Positions 9,024 to 18,450 of a stretch of 46,745 nt of DNA are shown piece by piece. Each line of letters begins with the position of its first letter. Positions within the stretch are counted from its first letter, which is position 1. The stretch spans positions 1 through 46,745 of the forward strand of contig JALSSC010000050.1 of assembly GCA_026984455.1 (NCBI GenBank). Direction: 5' to 3'. The notes under the pieces were generated by a model, which did no database searches, was not told where the DNA came from, and was given only the letters and a program-made list of their open reading frames with translations. A program made the translations under genes and the position numbers. This stretch comes from Chromatiaceae bacterium (lineage in GTDB: Bacteria; Pseudomonadota; Gammaproteobacteria; Chromatiales; Chromatiaceae).

Positions 9024-10763
9024 TCAAAGCAGCGAATAGGTGAACTGCACGAAGGTGCCCGTGGCCTCCAGGCGCCTGCCGAGGCGGATCGCCCGGCCTT
9101 CCCGCCCCTGGAGCAAGGTCAGGTGCTGACCTTCACGGAAATGGGACAAAGGCAGGATCAGGCTCTCGGGACGCCGGCCGGACTTGAGTTCCGGGATCAG
9201 GATGGCCGGTCTCTGCACCGGCCGGGGTGAGGTTTCGTCCTTCACCTCGGCCCCCACCGGATTCACCGAGATCAATTGGATACCTGTCTCGATCCCCTCC
9301 CCGGGAGGATTGCACAACCAGCGGATCACACCCACCGCCCACCGGCTGGTGGCGGTGGTGGCCTGGATGCCGACCAGGTAGCCGACCCCAAGCTCTGGAA
9401 CCTCATTCCCTTCCCAGCGGACACAGTAGCCACCCGCACCCTCATTGACCGTACGCTGACGGAGGATCTGTGACTGGGGCACAGATCGCTTGGGCCTCTC
9501 GTCCCAGATCCGCGGTGGAGGCTCCTCCGACATCCACGACGAAGGACCGAAGCTGACATCGGCCGGGGTCAGGAAGATGCTGTCCTGCTCGTCCGTGGGC
9601 ACCAGGCTGAGCCCACTGTCCCCTTCGAGGGAAAGAGCCGAGTCCCCACCCAGGTCCACCACCTCGATGCCGCGGAGCGCAAAATCGCCATCGTAATGGG
9701 GGTCGTCCCGGCTCATGGCCTGGTGCACGGCAGCGAATCCCACCGCCAACTTCAGATCGAAGTGGAGTTCGGTACGCTCATACCGGCGCTCCCCTGCCCT
9801 CCCCCAGGATGCGGCCAGCCGTTCGGCGGTACCGCGGGTGATCCCAGGGCCCTCTTTCATTGGCTGAACACTGCCTAGATCCGTGGAGAACAGGTCCCAC
9901 GCCTCCTTGAGCCAAGCCACCAGCGGGGCGGTATCGAGAATGGCTGCCGGCGGCGAGGGACGGCCAACCACCAAACTCGGCCTCGGCGGCAGATCCTTGT
10001 CGAAAGAGATCACGAATCTCGTGGGGCCCGGACTGTAGGGCGTGGCCGACCGAATATGGGGCAGCACCTCCAGGCCTTCGAGGAGGCGCTGTACCTGCTG
10101 TTGCTCCAGCTGGCGCAGGTGATAGGGATTGGCCATTGAGAACGCGAGCATACACAGATACTCACCACCGATGGTACCGCGCCGGGTACGATCGTCTTGG
10201 AGGAATCTGACCCCTACGTCCGTCCACTTGTTACCCACCGCAAACACATAGAGGGCATGCAGGTCACGCCACAGATGAGTGGGGTAGGGACGATACACCA
10301 GGGCCGCCAGGCGCAAGGTAAAGGCGGTCCGGCGTACCGCCTTGAACAACGCCACCACCAAGGCCTTGCGCTCCGACATCCCGGGATGTCCCATCCCCAG
10401 CTCGTGGGCACAGACCTTATACCCGGTGGCCAGTTCGGCGTAGAGCTTGAGGGCCAGAGAGGCGCCGACGCGGGCCTTGTCCGACAAGGGCAGCGTGGTA
10501 TCCATGAAGCGCCGGCACAAGAATCCGACCGCAGTATCGACTGGCGTCAGCAACAGATCCAACAGGGCGAGACGGGTCAGAGGGGCGATCTCGACACGGT
10601 TGAGGCGGCTCAATTGTTTGAGCAGCATCTGCCCGGCCCGCCCCCCACTTACCAAAGGCACCTCGTCGAGCCATTGGCGCAGCTCGCGCACACGCACGGG
10701 CAGCCCCGGAGGTGGAAGCTCACGATGGGGGATGCGGATGCCCAGGGGGCTGGTCTCGGACAT
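9024..10763 (-). CDS. Probable c-di-GMP-binding protein (tPilZ-like), otherwise uncharacterised
   Basis: A 579-residue soluble protein. The N-terminal ~250 residues are helical, with repeated Leu-rich segments such as LTRLALLDLLLTPVD. The middle is acidic and low in order. The last ~150 residues are beta-rich, with RQRTVNEGAGGYCVRWEG followed by VGYLVGIQ and WAVGVIRWL. An RxxxxxxxxGG-like turn before beta strands resembles PilZ c-di-GMP sites, and the helical front plus late PilZ barrel resembles the 'atypical PilZ' (tPilZ) group of gammaproteobacteria. There is no signal peptide or TM segment. ATG 10763 has GGAG 8 nt upstream. It stands alone, so context adds nothing. The family assignment is from memory of pattern. 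Confidence 0.5.
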   Translation of the reverse strand: MSETSPLGIRIPHRELPPPGLPVRVRELRQWLDEVPLVSGGRAGQMLLKQLSRLNRVEIAPLTRLALLDLLLTPVDTAVGFLCRRFMDTTLPLSDKARVGASLALKLYAELATGYKVCAHELGMGHPGMSERKALVVALFKAVRRTAFTLRLAALVYRPYPTHLWRDLHALYVFAVGNKWTDVGVRFLQDDRTRRGTIGGEYLCMLAFSMANPYHLRQLEQQQVQRLLEGLEVLPHIRSATPYSPGPTRFVISFDKDLPPRPSLVVGRPSPPAAILDTAPLVAWLKEAWDLFSTDLGSVQPMKEGPGITRGTAERLAASWGRAGERRYERTELHFDLKLAVGFAAVHQAMSRDDPHYDGDFALRGIEVVDLGGDSALSLEGDSGLSLVPTDEQDSIFLTPADVSFGPSSWMSEEPPPRIWDERPKRSVPQSQILRQRTVNEGAGGYCVRWEGNEVPELGVGYLVGIQATTATSRWAVGVIRWLCNPPGEGIETGIQLISVNPVGAEVKDETSPRPVQRPAILIPELKSGRRPESLILPLSHFREGQHLTLLQGREGRAIRLGRRLEATGTFVQFTYSLL

Positions 10764-10891
10764 TCACGGCTCCACGATGTTCTGATCCAAATCTACCGCG
10801 AATCGCAATCCTCGGTCCACCGATCCGGCCGCCATCTGGACCCCGGCGTGAGGATGCCTCGGATATCCTGTCGGTCGATTGCGGGAAGACT

Positions 10892-11884
10892 TTACCCGAC
10901 CGGGGCCTTGGACCGCGCGGCCGCGATCTCCTCCACCAGCCTCGGTACCAGATAGCCCGGCAACCGCGCCCGGAGCCCCTCCATCAGGATGAGGGCGCGT
11001 TCCCGCGGCACCTCGAAGTGCGCCGCCCCGCGCACCCGGTCCAGGGCGTGCAGGTAGTAGGGCAGCACCCCGGCCGCGAACAGGTCCAGACTCAAGCCTT
11101 CGAGGACATCCACGCCGTCGTTGACCCCGGCCAGGAGGACACTCTGATTGAGCAGGGTGGCCACGGTCCCCAAGGCCTCCAGGGCGGCGCGCACCTCGGC
11201 GTCGATCTCACGGGGATGATTGCAGTGGATCACCACCACACAGCGCAGGCGTGAACCGGAGAGGATCTCCAGGAGTTCCGGGGTGACCCGCTCCGGCACC
11301 GCCACCGGCAGGCGGGTGTGCAGGCGCAAGGTGGTCAGGTGCGGCACAGGGTCCAGGGCCTCCACCAGCCCGGCCAGGGCGGTATCGTCCAGACTCAGCG
11401 GATCGCCGCCACTCAGGATCACCTCGCGCACCCCCGGGAGTCCGGCCAGGGCCGCCACCGCCGCGCCGCGCGCGGCCCGGCCCGCCCCCTGCGCGGCATA
11501 GGGGAATTCACGCCGGAAACAGTAGCGGCAATGCAGGGCACAGGCCGGAGAGGTCAGGAGCAGGGCCCGCCCCTCGTATTTCACGAGCAGTCCGGGCGCC
11601 TGCGCCGCGTCGAGATCGCCCACCGGATCGGCGCCGAAGCCGGCCACCTCCCGGCATTCCTCCCCCAGGGGGAGGACTTGCCGCAACAGGGGATCCGCCG
11701 GATCCCCCGGGCGGATGCGCGCCAGATAGGCGGGCGGCACCCGCAACCCGAACCGGCGCGCCGCGGCGCGCGCCCCGGGCAGGAGGCCCGCCGGCAGATC
11801 GAGCCGCGCCAGGAGTTCCGCCGGATCGGTCACCGCCGCGGCCAAGGCCCTGCGCCAGGCCGGCATCTGACAGGAATCGGCCAT
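10892..11884 (-). CDS. epmB: EF-P (R)-beta-lysylation radical SAM enzyme EpmB
   Basis: A lysine 2,3-aminomutase-like protein of 330 residues. It converts (S)-alpha-lysine to (R)-beta-lysine, which EpmA attaches to EF-P. The radical-SAM cluster motif CALHCRYC gives Cys115, Cys119 and Cys122; GGDPL and the PLP-lysine region follow. Like other EpmB proteins it is shorter than clostridial lysine aminomutase, lacking the long oligomerisation extension. An in-frame ATG 30 nt upstream (11914) is also possible; 11884 gives the usual N-terminal length. It is divergent from efp with a 49-nt gap. The function is supported by the adjacent efp-epmA. Confidence 0.9.
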   Translation of the reverse strand: MADSCQMPAWRRALAAAVTDPAELLARLDLPAGLLPGARAAARRFGLRVPPAYLARIRPGDPADPLLRQVLPLGEECREVAGFGADPVGDLDAAQAPGLLVKYEGRALLLTSPACALHCRYCFRREFPYAAQGAGRAARGAAVAALAGLPGVREVILSGGDPLSLDDTALAGLVEALDPVPHLTTLRLHTRLPVAVPERVTPELLEILSGSRLRCVVVIHCNHPREIDAEVRAALEALGTVATLLNQSVLLAGVNDGVDVLEGLSLDLFAAGVLPYYLHALDRVRGAAHFEVPRERALILMEGLRARLPGYLVPRLVEEIAAARSKAPVG

Positions 11885-11933
11885 TGGCGGTATGATTGAG
11901 GTCTTTTTCAGCATCTACTGTTTCGGGGACGCA

Positions 11934-12503
11934 ATGGCCAGTTACAACACCAACGAGTTTCGCGGCGGGCTCAAGATCATGCTGGATGGTGACCCCTGTG
12001 TCATCATCGAGAACGAATTCGTCAAGCCGGGCAAGGGGCAGGCCTTCAACCGGGTCAAGATCCGCAACCTCAAGACCGGCCGGGTGGTGGAAAAGACCTT
12101 CAAATCCGGCGAATCGGTGGAGGCCGCCGATGTCGTGGAACGTGAACTCCAGTATCTCTACAGCGACGGCAGCGAATGGCACTTCATGGACCCGGAGAGC
12201 TTCGAGCAATACGCCGCCGACGCCAAGGCCATGGGCGACGCCGCCAAGTGGCTGAAGGATCAGGACCTGTGCACCGTGACCCTGTGGAACGGCAGCCCCT
12301 TGATCGTGGAGCCGCCCAACTTCACGGTCCTGGAGATCACCGACACCGACCCGGGCCTCAAGGGCGACACCTCGGGCGGCGGGGGCAAGCCCGCCACCCT
12401 GGAGACCGGGGCCGTGGTGCGTGTGCCCCTGTTCGTGCAGACCGGCGAGCGCATCAAGGTGGATACCCGCAGCGGGGAATATGTCTCCCGCGTCAAGGAC
12501 TGA
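11934..12503 (+). CDS. efp: Translation elongation factor P
   Basis: A 189-residue EF-P with its three beta-barrel domains. It relieves ribosome stalling at polyproline stretches. The modification site is Lys34 in the KPGKGQA loop, the lysine type beta-lysylated by EpmA/EpmB. The family signature near the C terminus ([13 protein letters not shown]) is intact. ATG 11934 matches the conserved [19 protein letters not shown] start. The 3' end overlaps epmA by 23 nt, so the substrate and its modifying ligase are co-expressed. Confidence 0.97.
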   Translation: MASYNTNEFRGGLKIMLDGDPCVIIENEFVKPGKGQAFNRVKIRNLKTGRVVEKTFKSGESVEAADVVERELQYLYSDGSEWHFMDPESFEQYAADAKAMGDAAKWLKDQDLCTVTLWNGSPLIVEPPNFTVLEITDTDPGLKGDTSGGGGKPATLETGAVVRVPLFVQTGERIKVDTRSGEYVSRVKD

Positions 12504-13455
12504 GCCGGCGGCCTGGCGGCCCAGCGCGTCCCTGGATGCCCTACGCGCCCGGGCCGCCGCACTCGGCCGTATCCGCGCCTTCTTCGCGCGCGCCGGGGTC
12601 CTGGAGGTGGAGACCCCGGCCCTGTCGCGACATGCCACCACCGATCCCAGCCTGACCCCCTTCGCCACCCGCTACCGGGGCCCCGGCCACGCCCGGGGCC
12701 TGACCCTCTATCTGCACACCTCTCCCGAATTTCCCATGAAGCGGCTCCTGGCCGCCGGCAGCGGCCCCGTCTATCAGATCTGCCGGGTCTTCCGCAACGC
12801 CGAACGGGGACCGCGCCACAGCCCCGAGTTCAGCCTGCTCGAATGGTACCGGCCGGGCTTCCGCCTCGAAGACCTGATGGACGAGGTGGCGGCCCTGGTG
12901 CAGACCCTGGCCGGACGCCCCCTGGCGGTGGAGCATCACCGCTACGGGGCCCTGTTCCGGGAGCACCTCGGCCTGGACCCCCACCGGGCCGACAGCGCGG
13001 CCCTGGCCGCCGCCGCCCGTGCCCAGGGCCTGGAGATCCGCCTGGAGGCCCGCGACGCCTGGCTCGACCTGCTCATGAGCCATTGCATCGAACCCCGCCT
13101 GCCCGCCGACCGCCTGTGCTTCGTCCGCGACTACCCCGCGAGCCAGGCCGCCCTGGCCCGCATCCGCGCCGGCGACCCACCCGTGGCCGAGCGCTTCGAA
13201 CTCTTCCTCGGCGGCATGGAGCTGGCCAACGGCTTCCACGAGCTGGCCGATCCCCGGGAACAACGCCGTCGCTTCGAGGAGGAAAACCGCCGCCGGCGGC
13301 AGGCCCTGCCCTTGGACACCCACCTCCTGGCGGCCCTCGACGCCGGGCTGCCCGACTGCTCCGGGGTGGCCCTGGGTCTGGACCGTCTGCTCATGTGGCT
13401 CCTGGGCGAGGACCGCATCGAGCGGGTTCAGGCCTTCGCCTTCGAGGACGCCTGA
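12481..13455 (+). CDS. epmA: EF-P lysine ligase EpmA (GenX/PoxA)
   Basis: A 324-residue class II lysyl-tRNA-synthetase-like ligase without the anticodon-binding domain. It activates beta-lysine and transfers it to Lys34 of EF-P. Motif 2 (RVFRNAERG...EFSLLEWYR) and motif 3 ([15 protein letters not shown]) are intact. ATG 12481 gives the expected length and lies inside the end of efp (23-nt overlap). The gene converges on psd with a 28-nt overlap of the two coding ends. Confidence 0.95.
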   Translation: MSPASRTEPAAWRPSASLDALRARAAALGRIRAFFARAGVLEVETPALSRHATTDPSLTPFATRYRGPGHARGLTLYLHTSPEFPMKRLLAAGSGPVYQICRVFRNAERGPRHSPEFSLLEWYRPGFRLEDLMDEVAALVQTLAGRPLAVEHHRYGALFREHLGLDPHRADSAALAAAARAQGLEIRLEARDAWLDLLMSHCIEPRLPADRLCFVRDYPASQAALARIRAGDPPVAERFELFLGGMELANGFHELADPREQRRRFEEENRRRRQALPLDTHLLAALDAGLPDCSGVALGLDRLLMWLLGEDRIERVQAFAFEDA

Positions 13456-14324
13456 ATCCAGCCCAGGGCCTCACCCATGCGCAGGCGCCGCCCAGGACGC
13501 AGGTCCGGGTCCCAGCGCACCCGCCCCGGCGGGAACAGCAGGATCACCGTGGAGCCCATGTTGAACCGTCCCAGCTCCGCGCCCCGCTCCAGGGTCACCG
13601 CGGGCAGGGGTTCGGCATAGTTCCAACGGCTCACCCGGCGGCCGGCGGGGGCCACGCAACCGGCCCATACGGTATCGATACCACCCACGAAGACCGCCCC
13701 CACCAGGATCACCGCCATGGGACCGACCGCGGTCTCGAACAGACACACCACCCGTTCGTTACGGGTGAACAGGCCGGGCACCAGCGCGGTGGTGAGGGGG
13801 CTGACGCTGAACAGACGCCCGGGGACGTGGAGCATGCGCTTGAGCCGTCCCTCCATGGGCATGTGCACCCGGTGATAGTCGCGGGGGGAGAGATAGACGG
13901 TGGCAAACAGCCCACCCTCGAAACGCCGCGCCCACTGGCGCTCACCCCCGAGGAGGTCCGTCAGATCGTAGTTCACGCCCTTCGCCTGGAGCAGACGGCC
14001 GGCATCCAGCGATCCCGCCTGACTCAGAACGCCGTCGGCAGGGCCCAGCACCGCCGTGGGCTCCGTCGCCAATGGCCGGGCATCCGCCCGCAGGCGGCGG
14101 GTGAAGAAGGCGTTGAAATGGGGGTAGGCGCGGGTATCGGACTCCGCCGCCTCGCCCATGTCCACCCCATACAGGCGGACGAAGCGGCGGATCAGGAAAT
14201 CCTTGAAGGGCCGCCAACGCACCCGGGTCAGGGCATACATGCCGGCCGACAGCAGGTGATGGGGCAACAGCCATTGCAGGGCCACGAAGGGCCGCGCATA
14301 CCAGGGCAGAGGAGGGGCACTCAT
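13428..14324 (-). CDS. psd: Phosphatidylserine decarboxylase proenzyme
   Basis: A 298-residue proenzyme that makes phosphatidylethanolamine at the inner membrane. Self-cleavage occurs at the GST motif; here the sequence is MGST (256-259), so Ser258 would become the pyruvoyl group. Most family members have LGST, so the Met at the first position is a mild variation. The catalytic His stretch SPRDYHRVHMP is present. It overlaps the upstream SCO-fold gene by ATGA and its 3' end overlaps epmA by 28 nt on the opposite strand, leaving no room for a conventional terminator. Confidence 0.95.
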   Translation of the reverse strand: MSAPPLPWYARPFVALQWLLPHHLLSAGMYALTRVRWRPFKDFLIRRFVRLYGVDMGEAAESDTRAYPHFNAFFTRRLRADARPLATEPTAVLGPADGVLSQAGSLDAGRLLQAKGVNYDLTDLLGGERQWARRFEGGLFATVYLSPRDYHRVHMPMEGRLKRMLHVPGRLFSVSPLTTALVPGLFTRNERVVCLFETAVGPMAVILVGAVFVGGIDTVWAGCVAPAGRRVSRWNYAEPLPAVTLERGAELGRFNMGSTVILLFPPGRVRWDPDLRPGRRLRMGEALGWIQASSKAKA

Positions 14325-14950
14325 GGCGCGGAGGGGGCCTGGAGCAGGCGTTCCATATCGGCGGCCAGGGTCGCCGGGTCGCCGGCGGGGGTGAACAGGG
14401 CGCGCAAGCGGACCTGGGGATCGAGCAGATAAAACAGGGGGGGATCATCCGTGCCCGCCCCCAGGGCCTGGCGCAGGGGGGGATCCGCCAGCGCCGCCCA
14501 CATCCGCGGATTGGTGCGCAGGACCAGGGTCCGGAGCGCCGCCCGGGTATCCGCCGGGTGTTCCTGACCTTCACTTTCACGGCTGGCCCGAGCGCCGCGC
14601 ACATAGCCCAGATAGAGCACCCGCAGGCCGGCGCGCACCTTGGGCCAGGCCGCCAGGCGGTTGAGCACCCGGTTGCCGAAGGCCAGGGCGGCCTGGGTGG
14701 CACGGTCTCCCAGGGGGGCGAGCAGGACCAGGGTCCAGTGGCCCTGGAGGCGGGCGCCATTCAAGGGCTGACCGAGGAAGTCCCGCACCTCGAAGGGGGG
14801 CAGGGGCCGCTTCGAGGGCACCAGGATCAGGGCGTCGTAACGGGCGGATGGAGGGCGTTGCAGGATCCGGCCCAGGTACAGGCCCAGGGCGACCAGAATC
14901 AGCGTGAAAAAGACATAGAACAGACGGCGGCGGGCGGGACGGACGGCCAT
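14321..14950 (-). CDS. SCO/thioredoxin-fold membrane-anchored protein lacking the CxxxC motif
   Basis: A 209-residue protein with an N-terminal membrane anchor (about residues 10-26) and a periplasmic domain. The order of segments ([20 protein letters not shown], then VLYLGYVRG, ending in a [13 protein letters not shown] strand) follows the SCO1/SenC fold. The copper-binding CxxxC after the GxW strand is absent: the place reads [10 protein letters not shown]. No cysteine was found in the protein. It is therefore unlikely to metallate cytochrome oxidase in the classic way. It is coupled to psd by ATGA overlap and divergent from msrB. The fold assignment is by pattern and moderately sure; function unknown. 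Confidence 0.65.
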   Translation of the reverse strand: MAVRPARRRLFYVFFTLILVALGLYLGRILQRPPSARYDALILVPSKRPLPPFEVRDFLGQPLNGARLQGHWTLVLLAPLGDRATQAALAFGNRVLNRLAAWPKVRAGLRVLYLGYVRGARASRESEGQEHPADTRAALRTLVLRTNPRMWAALADPPLRQALGAGTDDPPLFYLLDPQVRLRALFTPAGDPATLAADMERLLQAPSAP

Positions 14951-15027
14951 CGGTGAAGGATTCCTTGCGTGAAGCGGGAGAGTCTATCACTATTGCGGCC
15001 ACCTTCTCTGGCAAGGCTGGAACGACG

Positions 15028-15438
15028 ATGGATATGGAATGGAACCTGACCGAGGCCGAGTGGCGCCGGCGCCTGGATCCCGAACGCTTCCGGGTCTGCC
15101 GCCAGGGCGGCACGGAACCCGCGTTCAGCGGCGCCTGGTACCGCCACAAGGCCCCCGGCATCTATACCTGTGTCTGCTGCGGCGCCCCCCTGTTCGGCTC
15201 CGATGCCAAGTATGATTCCGGCAGCGGCTGGCCGAGCTTCTGGCATGAACTCGACGGCAGGCCCCTGGAGCGGTTCGAAGACCACAGTCACGGAATGCAC
15301 CGAACGGAGGTCCGCTGTCGCCGCTGTGGGGCCCACCTGGGCCACCTGTTCCCGGACGGTCCACCGCCGACGGGCCTGCGCTACTGCATCAATTCCATCT
15401 GCCTGGACTTCGAATCACGCGGCCGGGACGGTGGCTGA
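15028..15438 (+). CDS. msrB: Peptide-methionine (R)-S-oxide reductase MsrB
   Basis: A 136-residue zinc-type MsrB that repairs methionine R-sulfoxide. Zinc ligands Cys48/Cys51 and Cys97/Cys100 and the catalytic Cys120 (GLRYCINS) are present. The usual Ser following CINS is here ICLDF, adding a second nearby Cys (Cys125) that could act as a resolving residue; this is inference. ATG 15028 matches family N termini; an in-frame GTG at 14953 would add 25 residues of no recognised kind. The stop overlaps the GTG start of the next gene by 8 nt. Confidence 0.93.
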   Translation: MDMEWNLTEAEWRRRLDPERFRVCRQGGTEPAFSGAWYRHKAPGIYTCVCCGAPLFGSDAKYDSGSGWPSFWHELDGRPLERFEDHSHGMHRTEVRCRRCGAHLGHLFPDGPPPTGLRYCINSICLDFESRGRDGG

Positions 15439-15856
15439 GCGCGGTCTCCGGCTGCTCTGCGGACTTCTCCTGGGACTGTTCTCCCTGAATGCCGGCGCGG
15501 CCGAGGTCTACCGTTGCGAGGTGCAGGGCCGTATCGAGTTCCGCCAGACCCCCTGCCCCGCCGATGCCCGGCAGTCCAAACGGGACATCGAAGGCCCCAG
15601 GCCCCTGGGCTGGGTGGTGGTGAAGGGACCACCGGAGAGCGCGCCCAGGCCCCCTGAGGCGCCTGCCCGGGGCCGGGGCAACAGACACAAGGACGCCGCC
15701 GAGGCCCGTCGCGAACGACGCTGCTTCGGCAAACGCCAGGCCCTGGAACGCCTGGAATGGCAGATGCGTCACGGTTACAAGGCGGGACAGAGTGCCTCCC
15801 TGCACCAGCGGCAGAGGGCCTATGAGGCCTGGTTGAGCCGCTATTGCCGAGAGTGA
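15431..15856 (+). CDS. DUF4124-domain periplasmic protein
   Basis: A 141-residue secreted protein. The signal peptide ([19 protein letters not shown]) is followed at once by [18 protein letters not shown], the DUF4124 signature with its two cysteines. The remainder is basic and helical, ending with two spaced cysteines (ERRCFGK and SRYCRE). GTG 15431 is the only start that places the signal peptide at the N terminus; it overlaps the msrB stop by 8 nt. Members of this family are widespread in gammaproteobacteria, with no agreed function. Confidence 0.75.
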   Translation: MAERGLRLLCGLLLGLFSLNAGAAEVYRCEVQGRIEFRQTPCPADARQSKRDIEGPRPLGWVVVKGPPESAPRPPEAPARGRGNRHKDAAEARRERRCFGKRQALERLEWQMRHGYKAGQSASLHQRQRAYEAWLSRYCRE

Positions 15857-15879
15857 CCTCCCACCGGGTCAGGGACGGC

Positions 15880-16623
15880 TCATTCCTCCCGCAGCAACTC
15901 CCACACCTTGCGCAGATCGTCCCAGGACTTCGCCTTCTGCGCGGGCGAACGCAGCAGATAGGCGGGATGGTAGGTCACCACCAAGGGCAGCGCCAGGCCC
16001 GCGATCTCCACCCGGTGGACCTGGCCGCGCAGGCGTCCCACCGGGGCCTGGGTACGCAACAGGTGCTGGGCGGAGATGCGGCCCAGGGACAGCAGCAGAC
16101 GCGGCGCCAGCAGCTGAATCTGACGCTCCAGGAAGGGCAGACAGTGGGCCGCCTCTTCAGGCCGCGGGTCGCGGTTTCCCGGCGGCCGGCATTTGAGGAT
16201 GTTGGCGATGAAGACCTGCCCGCGGGACAGGCCGATGGCCCGCAACATGGCATCGAGCAGCTTGCCGGCGCGCCCCACGAAGGGTTCTCCCAGACGGTCT
16301 TCGTCCGCCCCCGGGGCCTCGCCCACCAGCATCAGGCGGGCCTGTCGGTCGCCCACCCCGAACACGGTGCGGCTACGGTTGGCCACCAGCTCGGGGCAGG
16401 CCGTGCAGGCCGCCACCCGGGCCTCCAGCCCGGCCCAGTCCAGGGTGTCGACGGCCGCTTCCGAGGACCGCTCCGATGTGGCCTCCACGGCGGGCGACGC
16501 CTCCATGGCCTCTGGTGGAGATTCCGCCGGCGTCGGCGGCGGCGCCTCCCGACTGCGCCACAGGGGGATCTCCATGGCCGCCAGGTAACGCCGCCGCCGC
16601 TCCTCGTCCATGACCTCAGACAT
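15880..16623 (-). CDS. Uracil-DNA glycosylase, family 4 type (Fe-S)
   Basis: A 247-residue DNA repair enzyme that excises uracil. Motif A is GEAPGADED, followed by [16 protein letters not shown]; motif B is TYHPAYLLR. Four cysteines likely hold a 4Fe-4S cluster: the pair in CTACPELV and the pair framing [17 protein letters not shown] (Cys-x15-Cys). The first ~60 residues are a Pro/Ala/Glu-rich extension, common in this family in proteobacteria and perhaps unstructured. It overlaps the end of leuA by 8 nt and is probably co-transcribed with it. Confidence 0.9.
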   Translation of the reverse strand: MSEVMDEERRRRYLAAMEIPLWRSREAPPPTPAESPPEAMEASPAVEATSERSSEAAVDTLDWAGLEARVAACTACPELVANRSRTVFGVGDRQARLMLVGEAPGADEDRLGEPFVGRAGKLLDAMLRAIGLSRGQVFIANILKCRPPGNRDPRPEEAAHCLPFLERQIQLLAPRLLLSLGRISAQHLLRTQAPVGRLRGQVHRVEIAGLALPLVVTYHPAYLLRSPAQKAKSWDDLRKVWELLREE

Positions 16624-18166
16624 CGCCCTGCTGCGGATGGGCCCTGGCCTCCGGCTCCAGGATCTTGTTGAGGCCGTTCACATAGGCCTTGGCCGAGGCG
16701 ATGACGATGTCGGTATCGGCCCCCTGGCCGTTGACGATGCGCGCCCCCTTCTGCAACCGCACCGTGACCTCGCCCTGGGCGTCGGTGCCGCCGGTGATGG
16801 CGTTCACCGAGTAGAGCTTGAGTTCGGAGCCGCTGCCCACCAGCCCCTCGATGGCCTTGAAGGTGGCGTCCACCGGCCCCCCGCCCTCGGCCTCCCCGCT
16901 GCACTCCCGGCCGTCGATGCTGAGCACCACCTGCGCCGAAGGGGTCTCACCGGTCTCGGAACAGACCCGCAGGGAGAGCAGCTTGATGCGTTCCTGCTCG
17001 CTCTCGAACAGGGTGTCCGAGATCAGGGCCTGGAGGTCCTCGTCGAAGATCTCGTGCTTCTTGTCCGCGAGCACCTTGAAACGGGCGAAGGCGGCGTTGA
17101 GTTCCTCTTCGGATTCGAACGCGATCCCCAGTTCCCTGAGCCGGGCGCGGAAGGCGTTGCGCCCGGAGTGCTTGCCCAGGACCATGCGGTTGTGGGTCCA
17201 GCCCACGTCCTCGGCGCGCATGATCTCATAGGTCTCGCGGTGCTTGAGGACCCCGTCCTGATGGATACCGGCCTCGTGGGCGAAGGCGTTGGCACCGACG
17301 ATGGCCTTGTTGGGTTGGACCGCAAAGCCGGTGATGTTGGACACCAGGCGCGAACAGTTCACGATCTGGCGGGTGTCGATACCGGTATCGCAGGGAAACA
17401 GGTCCTGACGCACCCGCACCGCCATCACCACCTCCTCCAGGGAGGCGTTGCCGGCCCGCTCACCGAGGCCGTTGATGGTGCACTCCACCTGGCGTGCGCC
17501 GTTGAGCACCGCCGCCAGGGAGTTGGCCGTGGCCAGACCGAGGTCATTGTGGCAATGCACCGAGAAGACCGCCTTGTGGGCGTTGGGCACCCGCTCGACC
17601 AGCCGGCGGATGAGTTCGCCGAACTGCTGCGGGATGTTATAGCCCACGGTGTCCGGAATATTGACCGTGGTCGCCCCAGCGTCGATCACCGCCTCGATCA
17701 CCCGGCACAGGAAGTCCGGCTCGGACCGACCGGCGTCCTCGGGCGAGAACTCCACGTCGTCGGTGTAGCGGCGGGCGCGTTTGACCGCATGGACCGCCTG
17801 CGCCAGCACCTGGTCCGGTGTCATCCGCAGCTTCCGCTGCATATGGATGGGCGAGGTGGCGATGAAGGTGTGGATGCGCCCCGAGGCGGCCTCCGCCAGG
17901 GCCTCGCCGGCGCGGTCGATGTCCTTGTCGAGGGCCCGCGCCAGACCGCATACGGTGGATTCGCGCACGCTCTGGGCGACCGCCTGCACCGCCTCGAAAT
18001 CGCCCGGGCTGGCGATGGGGAAACCGGCCTCGATCACGTCCACCCGCAGGCGTTCGAGCGTGCCGGCGATGCGCAGCTTCTCCTCCTTGGTCATGGAGGC
18101 GCCGGGACTCTGCTCGCCGTCACGCAGGGTCGTATCGAAGATGATCAAACGGTCTTTGTCGCTCAT
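16616..18166 (-). CDS. leuA: 2-isopropylmalate synthase
   Basis: A 516-residue enzyme condensing acetyl-CoA with 2-oxoisovalerate, the first committed step to leucine. The catalytic barrel opens with [17 protein letters not shown] and carries the HCHNDLGLA metal site and the NGLGERAGN stretch. A C-terminal regulatory domain (about 390-516) gives leucine feedback inhibition. ATG 18166 has GGAG 7 nt upstream (18174-18177). The upstream region encodes a Leu-rich leader peptide with hairpins, indicating attenuation. Other leu genes are not nearby. Confidence 0.97.
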   Translation of the reverse strand: MSDKDRLIIFDTTLRDGEQSPGASMTKEEKLRIAGTLERLRVDVIEAGFPIASPGDFEAVQAVAQSVRESTVCGLARALDKDIDRAGEALAEAASGRIHTFIATSPIHMQRKLRMTPDQVLAQAVHAVKRARRYTDDVEFSPEDAGRSEPDFLCRVIEAVIDAGATTVNIPDTVGYNIPQQFGELIRRLVERVPNAHKAVFSVHCHNDLGLATANSLAAVLNGARQVECTINGLGERAGNASLEEVVMAVRVRQDLFPCDTGIDTRQIVNCSRLVSNITGFAVQPNKAIVGANAFAHEAGIHQDGVLKHRETYEIMRAEDVGWTHNRMVLGKHSGRNAFRARLRELGIAFESEEELNAAFARFKVLADKKHEIFDEDLQALISDTLFESEQERIKLLSLRVCSETGETPSAQVVLSIDGRECSGEAEGGGPVDATFKAIEGLVGSGSELKLYSVNAITGGTDAQGEVTVRLQKGARIVNGQGADTDIVIASAKAYVNGLNKILEPEARAHPQQGDV

Positions 18167-18181
18167 GCTGGGACTCCGCTC

Positions 18182-18196
18182 CCGGCCGCGGGCCGG
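18182..18196 (-). promoter_or_regulatory. Hairpin just before the leuA ribosome-binding site
   Basis: A perfect 6-bp stem (CCGGCC with GGCCGG, 3-nt loop) ends 4 nt before the GCGGAG ribosome-binding region of leuA. With two earlier hairpins (18262-18277, which contains the last codons and stop of the leader peptide, and 18235-18248) it could form alternative leader-RNA structures. No U-run follows any of them, so control by initiation or Rho is as likely as intrinsic termination. Confidence 0.4.
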
Positions 18197-18268
18197 AAAT
18201 GCTCTCTGGATTCGGGGGGTTGGCGCGTGTTTTCGCCCCCGCCGGGGCCTTTGGTCCTGTTCTGCCCC

Positions 18269-18349
18269 TCAGGGCAGCAGTCGCAGCGACAGGCGCGGCA
18301 GGCCGGCGCCCAAGCGTTGGCGGGAGAGATGGCGAGCGGGAACGTGCAT
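18269..18349 (-). CDS. leuL: Leucine-rich leader peptide of leuA
   Basis: A 26-codon frame from ATG 18349 to TGA 18269, reading MHVPARHLSRQRLGAGLPRL and then SLRLLP. Seven of 26 residues are Leu, five of them in the last ten codons, and the final Leu-Leu-Pro-stop lies in a hairpin (18262-18277). Leu-rich leaders ahead of leuA are an established attenuation device in proteobacteria. No Shine-Dalgarno precedes the ATG, and the best promoter would start transcription within a few bases of it, so translation may be leaderless. Five of the seven Leu codons are CTG; the others are CTC and TTG. Confidence 0.65.
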   Translation of the reverse strand: MHVPARHLSRQRLGAGLPRLSLRLLP

Positions 18350-18356
18350 GAGAATC

Positions 18357-18385
18357 AATATAGCGTCAAAGGCCGGCCATGCCAA
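18357..18385 (-). promoter_or_regulatory. Sigma-70 promoter for leuL-leuA
   Basis: On the minus strand TTGGCA (18380-18385) and TATATT (18357-18362) are separated by exactly 17 nt. Transcription would begin about 18349-18351, at or just before the leader-peptide ATG. Confidence 0.65.
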
Positions 18386-18450
18386 GGCCCGGCGCGCACA
18401 ACGCGACTTTCACACTGAAACGAATTGCGCGGATTGCGCCGGACCCGGGT

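Noticed and set aside
16610..18418. A 602-codon plus-strand frame opposite leuA
   Set aside because: Shadow of leuA; runs on through the leuA leader without any recognisable start or domain.
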